This document shows, piece by piece, positions 5,028-7,949 of a stretch of 7,949 nt of DNA. A model generated the notes under the pieces. The model was not told the DNA's origin, searched no databases, and saw only the letters and a program-made list of their open reading frames with translations. The stretch is from Betaproteobacteria bacterium. GTDB lineage: Bacteria > Pseudomonadota > Gammaproteobacteria > Burkholderiales > Rhodocyclaceae. Where the stretch lies: contig JAPTVL010000224.1 of assembly GCA_028065725.1 (NCBI GenBank), forward strand, positions 1-7,949, read 5' to 3'. Numbering within the stretch: the first letter of the stretch is position 1; the number at the start of each line of letters is the position of its first letter. Position numbers and translations under genes: made by a program.

Positions 5028-6761
5028 ATGACGTCGCCCGATCCCTTCCGCATGGACATCTCCCGCCATATCTGGGAAACGCGCTACCGCAGTGCCGGCG
5101 AAACCGACATCCACGCCAGCTGGAAACGGGTGGCGCAGGCGATCGCTGCGGCCGAAGGGCAGGGCCGCGACGCCTGGGCCGAGCGCTTTTTCAGCCTGCT
5201 GGACGGCTTCCGCTTCCTGCCCGGCGGGCGCATTCTCGCCGGCGCCGGCACCGGCCACCGGGTGACGCTGTTCAACTGCTTCGTCATGGGCGAGATCGCC
5301 GATGACCTGACGAGCATTTTCGAGGCACTGAAAGAAGGCGCGCTCACCATGCAGCAGGGCGGCGGAGTGGGCTACGATTTTTCCACCCTGCGCCCGGCCG
5401 GCACAGTGGCGCAGGCAACCGGCAGCATCGCGTCCGGCCCGGTGTCGTTCATGCATATCTGGGATGCCATGTGCGCCACCATGCTGTCCACCGGCGCGCG
5501 GCGCGGCGCGATGATGGCGACGCTGCGCTGCGACCATCCCGACATCGAAACCTTCGTCGACGCCAAGCGCGACTCGGCGGCGCTGCGGCACTTCAACCTG
5601 TCGGTGCTGGTGAGCGATGCCTTCATGGCGGCGGTGGCGAATGACGCCGACTGGCCGCTGGCGTTTCCCGGCCTGGCGGACACGCGCACCGTGAAGGCGC
5701 GCGACCTGTGGCAACGCATTGTGCGCGCAGCCTACGACACCGCCGAACCCGGGGTGCTGTTCGTCGACACCATCAACCGCGACAACACGCTGGCCGACCG
5801 GGAAACGCTGAGCGCCACCAACCCCTGCGGCGAGATTCCGCTGCCGCCCTACGGTGCCTGCGACCTCGGTTCGCTCAACCTCGCCGCCTTCGTGATCTCG
5901 CCGTACGCCGCCGACGCCCGCCTCGACCTCGACGCGCTGGCCGACGCGGCGCGGCTGGCGGTGCGTTTTCTCGACGACGTCATCGACGTCTCGCGCTACC
6001 CGCTGCCGGAGCAGGCCGCGCAGGCGTGCCGCACGCGGCGCATCGGGCTCGGCATCACGGGGCTGGCCGACGCGCTGGTGCTGCTCGGCCTCGGCTACGA
6101 CAGCGACGCTGCGCGCACGCTGGCGGCAGAGGTGATGCGCACGCTGCGCGACGCCGCCTATCGCGCGTCGATCGAGCTTGCCGGCGAAAAAGGCGCCTTC
6201 CCGGCATTCGATTCCGGCGCATTTCTGGCCAGCGGCTTTGCCAGCCGGCTGCCGCAAGACATCCGCGACGCCATCGCCGCGCACGGCATCCGCAACAGTC
6301 ATCTGTTGGCGATCGCGCCAGCCGGCACGATCAGTCTGCTGGCCAACAATCTTTCGAGCGGCATCGAGCCGGTTTTCGCCGCCGAGGCGGAACGCCGCGT
6401 GCTGGGAACCGACGGCCGCTACCGCACCCACCGTGTGGTCGATTACGCCTGCCAGCTGTGGCGGCAGCAGGGCGAGGACCTGCCGCCTGCTTTTGTCGAG
6501 GCGCGGCAGCTCGATCCGCTCGCCCATCTGCAGATGCAGGCCGCGCTGCAGCCTTTCGTCGACAACGCCATTTCCAAGACCATCAATGTGGCTGCCGATA
6601 CGCCCTTCGAGCGCTTCGAGGAACTCTACCGGCGGGCGCACGCGCTGGGGCTCAAGGGCTGCACCGTGTTTCGCCCCAATCCCGTCACCGGCGCCATTCT
6701 CAGCCAGCCGCCGGCGCGCGAACAGTTGCACTGTTGCGGCCTGGAACGCGAGGCGGATTAA
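5028..6761 (+). CDS. nrdJ: Adenosylcobalamin-dependent (class II) ribonucleotide reductase
   Basis: This 577-residue enzyme reduces ribonucleotides to deoxyribonucleotides for DNA synthesis, using a B12-derived radical and so independent of oxygen. Visible landmarks are FLPGGRIL (63-70), FNCF with redox Cys84, QQGGGVGYDFSTLRP (109-123), the radical-site motif NPCGEIPLP (265-273; N265, thiyl Cys267, E269) and Cys278 in YGACDLGSLNL. Cys278 lies 11 residues after the radical cysteine, the same spacing as the redox partner in the Lactobacillus enzyme. RIGLGITGLADAL (338-350) and the phosphate-binding APAGTISLLANNLSSGIEPVF (430-450) follow. It lacks an N-terminal ATP cone and a long C-terminal zinc domain, so it is a short form. 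The tail ends HCCGLEREAD, with Cys569-Cys570 as possible thiol relay. The frame is open from 4935, but the 31 extra residues overlap srkA and do not resemble the family. Neither 5028 nor 5052 has a clear ribosome site, so the start is uncertain. Confidence 0.93.
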   Translation: MTSPDPFRMDISRHIWETRYRSAGETDIHASWKRVAQAIAAAEGQGRDAWAERFFSLLDGFRFLPGGRILAGAGTGHRVTLFNCFVMGEIADDLTSIFEALKEGALTMQQGGGVGYDFSTLRPAGTVAQATGSIASGPVSFMHIWDAMCATMLSTGARRGAMMATLRCDHPDIETFVDAKRDSAALRHFNLSVLVSDAFMAAVANDADWPLAFPGLADTRTVKARDLWQRIVRAAYDTAEPGVLFVDTINRDNTLADRETLSATNPCGEIPLPPYGACDLGSLNLAAFVISPYAADARLDLDALADAARLAVRFLDDVIDVSRYPLPEQAAQACRTRRIGLGITGLADALVLLGLGYDSDAARTLAAEVMRTLRDAAYRASIELAGEKGAFPAFDSGAFLASGFASRLPQDIRDAIAAHGIRNSHLLAIAPAGTISLLANNLSSGIEPVFAAEAERRVLGTDGRYRTHRVVDYACQLWRQQGEDLPPAFVEARQLDPLAHLQMQAALQPFVDNAISKTINVAADTPFERFEELYRRAHALGLKGCTVFRPNPVTGAILSQPPAREQLHCCGLEREAD

Positions 6762-6923
6762 GCGGGCAGGCCCTACCCGCCAAACCCGGGCAGTACGCTC
6801 AAGTTCTTTTGGCGTCAGCCGTAAAGGTTGTGGACGCAAGCTGATCACACGACACAAAAAACGACTGGCTTGATTCGACCACCCTCTTGCACCGCTGAAT
6901 TCATTATCGGAAAGGAAATGGAT
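6762..6923 (+). promoter_or_regulatory. Leader and intergenic region between nrdJ and the PhnD-like gene
   Basis: These 162 bases contain no recognisable gene. Just after the nrdJ stop, GCGGG (6762-6766) and CCCGC (6776-6780) form a short GC-rich stem without a following T run, so it is at best a weak terminator. Further on, GCGTC-AGCC-GTAAA-GGTT-GTG-GACGC (6812-6837) can fold as a bulged hairpin, and TCAGC (6815-6819) can instead pair with GCTGA (6840-6844), giving two mutually exclusive foldings. A promoter for the next gene presumably lies here. TTGATT (6870-6875) resembles a -35 element, but no convincing -10 follows at the right distance. Confidence 0.35.
6911..6916 (+). promoter_or_regulatory. 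Ribosome binding site of the PhnD-like gene, favouring the ATG at 6924
   Basis: AAAGGA ends 7 bases before the ATG at 6924 but only 1 base before the in-frame ATG at 6918. Spacing therefore favours the later start, although the two proteins differ by just two residues. Confidence 0.6.
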
Positions 6924-7802
6924 ATGCCCCGCCACGCCCCCCTGACGAGCGCACTGATTTTGAGCGCCCTGCTCAGCCTGCCCGCACTGTCTCATGCTGC
7001 CAACTACCGATTGGGCGTTTTTGCCGGCAGCGCCGGCAAGGACAACCAGTCCGAACTCAAGGCCATGTTCAAGCCCCTGGTCGAGTACATCGCCAAGTCG
7101 ACCGGCGAAAACGTCAAGCTGGAAATCAGCCAGAGCTTCGGCAACATGGACCGCCGCCTCGACGCGGGCCGCTACACAATCTTTCTCGGCCCGCCTCATT
7201 TGACGGCGGATGCCATCGAGGAAGGCTACGAGCCTGTCGCCAAATGGGACAAGCCGATCTTTGGCGTGGTCGTCACCACCGTCGACAAGCCCTATAAAAC
7301 CATCGCCGACCTCAAGGGCACCCGGATGGGGATTGCGGGTCGGGATACGGCTGCGGGCCCCCTGTGCATCTCCGCGCTCAACAAGGCCGGGGTGCGTCCG
7401 GACCAGGATCTGGGCGCAGTCTACGAAGGCAAGTTCCAGGACGTCATGGTCCAGCAGCTCTCGCTGGGCAGCCTCGACGCGATCTGCACCGGCCCTGGCG
7501 CCTTGAGAATCATGAACGAACAGGAACCGGGCAAGTACAAGGTTATCGGCGAATCCGCCCGCGTTCCCGGCTTTGCGCTGAGCATCGACAAGGACCTGAG
7601 CGCTGCGGAAAAGAAAAAGCTGATCGCCGCCCTGGTCGGCATGGGCAAGAACCCCGAGGGCAAATTCGCGCTCAAATCAATCGAAGGCAGCGCAGCCGGG
7701 GCCGCAGACACCCTGCCAACGACCTCCAAGGAGTATTTCACCTCCAACATGCTGATGCAGGAAAACAAGCGTTTGTACAACACACAGATTCCCCCCAAGT
7801 AA
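6924..7802 (+). CDS. PhnD-like periplasmic substrate-binding protein (phosphate/phosphite/phosphonate ABC transporter family)
   Basis: This 292-residue secreted binding protein has a Sec signal peptide: MPRH, a hydrophobic core LILSALLSLPAL, and likely cleavage after SHA at about residue 25. The mature part has the two-lobe periplasmic-binding layout of the PhnD-like family: an opening strand NYRLGVFAG, KAMFKPLVEYIAKSTGENVK (47-66), IFLGPPHLTADAI (87-99), the interlobe strand IFGVVVTTVD (112-121) and IADLKGTRMGIAGRDTAAG (127-145). LDAICTGPGAL (184-194) follows. Two cysteines, C148 and C188, could form a disulfide. Members bind oxyanion-type ligands, but many orphan members have unknown ligands, and the true substrate cannot be read here. 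No permease or ATPase gene adjoins it: a strong terminator follows directly. It may serve a distant transporter or act as the sensing subunit of a signalling protein. An in-frame start at 6828 would place the signal peptide internally and is unlikely. Confidence 0.88.
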   Translation: MPRHAPLTSALILSALLSLPALSHAANYRLGVFAGSAGKDNQSELKAMFKPLVEYIAKSTGENVKLEISQSFGNMDRRLDAGRYTIFLGPPHLTADAIEEGYEPVAKWDKPIFGVVVTTVDKPYKTIADLKGTRMGIAGRDTAAGPLCISALNKAGVRPDQDLGAVYEGKFQDVMVQQLSLGSLDAICTGPGALRIMNEQEPGKYKVIGESARVPGFALSIDKDLSAAEKKKLIAALVGMGKNPEGKFALKSIEGSAAGAADTLPTTSKEYFTSNMLMQENKRLYNTQIPPK

Positions 7803-7821
7803 GCAACGATCCACTTGGAAG

Positions 7822-7847
7822 CGGCCTCGATTCGAGGCCGTTTTTTT
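7822..7847 (+). terminator. Rho-independent terminator after the PhnD-like gene
   Basis: CGGCCTCGA (7822-7830) and TCGAGGCCG (7832-7840) form a perfect inverted repeat, realistically a 7-bp GC-rich stem with a five-base loop. Seven Ts (7841-7847) follow at once. It starts 20 bases after the stop codon. An outer inverted pair, GGAAGCGG (7817-7824) and CCGCTTCC (7854-7861), overlaps and encloses it. Confidence 0.93.
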
Positions 7848-7899
7848 GCCCGCCCGCTTCCAGTCACCGCATCGGGCTGAAGCCGGTTAAGCTAGCCAA

Positions 7900-7949
7900 A
7901 TGAAAGCGTCTCGCTTGCCCATGCCCCCTTCCCTCCCCCGTATCGGCCT
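7900..7949 (+). CDS. Possible start of a further gene, cut by the window end
   Basis: An open frame from ATG at 7900 reads MKASRLPMPPSLPRIG and runs off the window. The basic, proline-containing start resembles the short cytoplasmic leader that often precedes a first membrane helix in sensor proteins, but no domain is visible. There is no clear ribosome binding site, so this is tentative. It lies downstream of the terminator and would need its own promoter. Confidence 0.3.
   Translation, partial: MKASRLPMPPSLPRIG

Noticed and set aside
6833..6840. GACGCAAG resembling the conserved core of a class I cyclic-di-GMP riboswitch
   Set aside because: Only this short stretch fits; the second long stem and its tetraloop-receptor partner are not seen in the following bases.
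5001..7199. 732-codon open frame on the minus strand
   Set aside because: It lies opposite nrdJ and the PhnD-like gene, has an Arg/Ala/Gly/His-rich composition and matches no family I recognise; long antisense frames are common in GC-rich genes.
7421..7867. 148-codon minus-strand frame across the PhnD-like gene end and terminator
   Set aside because: It is antisense to a well-supported gene, reads through an intrinsic terminator and shows no family resemblance.

Overview
The window looks like a piece of a high-GC betaproteobacterial chromosome. The basis is codon use and overall family resemblance (a c-type cytochrome tail, a GC-rich SrkA homologue close in sequence to the enterobacterial one, a short class II ribonucleotide reductase). 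A Thiobacillus-like or related Nitrosomonadales host is plausible, but this is inference; nothing here fixes the genus. It is densely packed, with no gene-free stretch over 300 bases.

Layout. Positions 3-86 (+) hold the last 27 residues of a class I cytochrome c. It runs tail to tail, 4 bases apart, into a compact minus-strand cluster of five genes, in transcription order: srkA (4944-3907), an asparagine-synthase-family amidotransferase of the N-acetylglutaminylglutamine amide (NAGGN) type (3893-2127), a soluble MltB-type lytic transglycosylase (2134-890), a DUF2237 protein (845-444) and a small eight-cysteine zinc-ribbon-like protein (447-91). Gaps are 13 and 44 bases and overlaps are 8 and 4 bases, so this is probably one transcription unit. 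Diverging from it is nrdJ (5028-6761, +), an adenosylcobalamin-dependent ribonucleotide reductase. After a 162-base leader comes a secreted PhnD-like substrate-binding protein (6924-7802, +), closed by a strong intrinsic terminator (7822-7847). A possible next gene starts at 7900 and runs off the window.

How the genes may work together. SrkA (a stress-response kinase), a NAGGN-type osmolyte amidotransferase and a peptidoglycan-cleaving enzyme in one unit suggest an envelope/osmotic stress theme. The usual NAGGN partner genes are not next to the amidotransferase, however. The nrdJ and PhnD-like genes look like independent units.

The most striking observation is in srkA. A 57-base, 19-codon insertion carries a near-perfect hairpin and is flanked by an 11-base direct repeat. 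Removing it and one repeat copy restores the normal family sequence and length. It looks like a small palindromic mobile element that inserted in frame into a protein-coding gene and is tolerated there, reminiscent of the Rickettsia palindromic elements but in an unrelated sequence.
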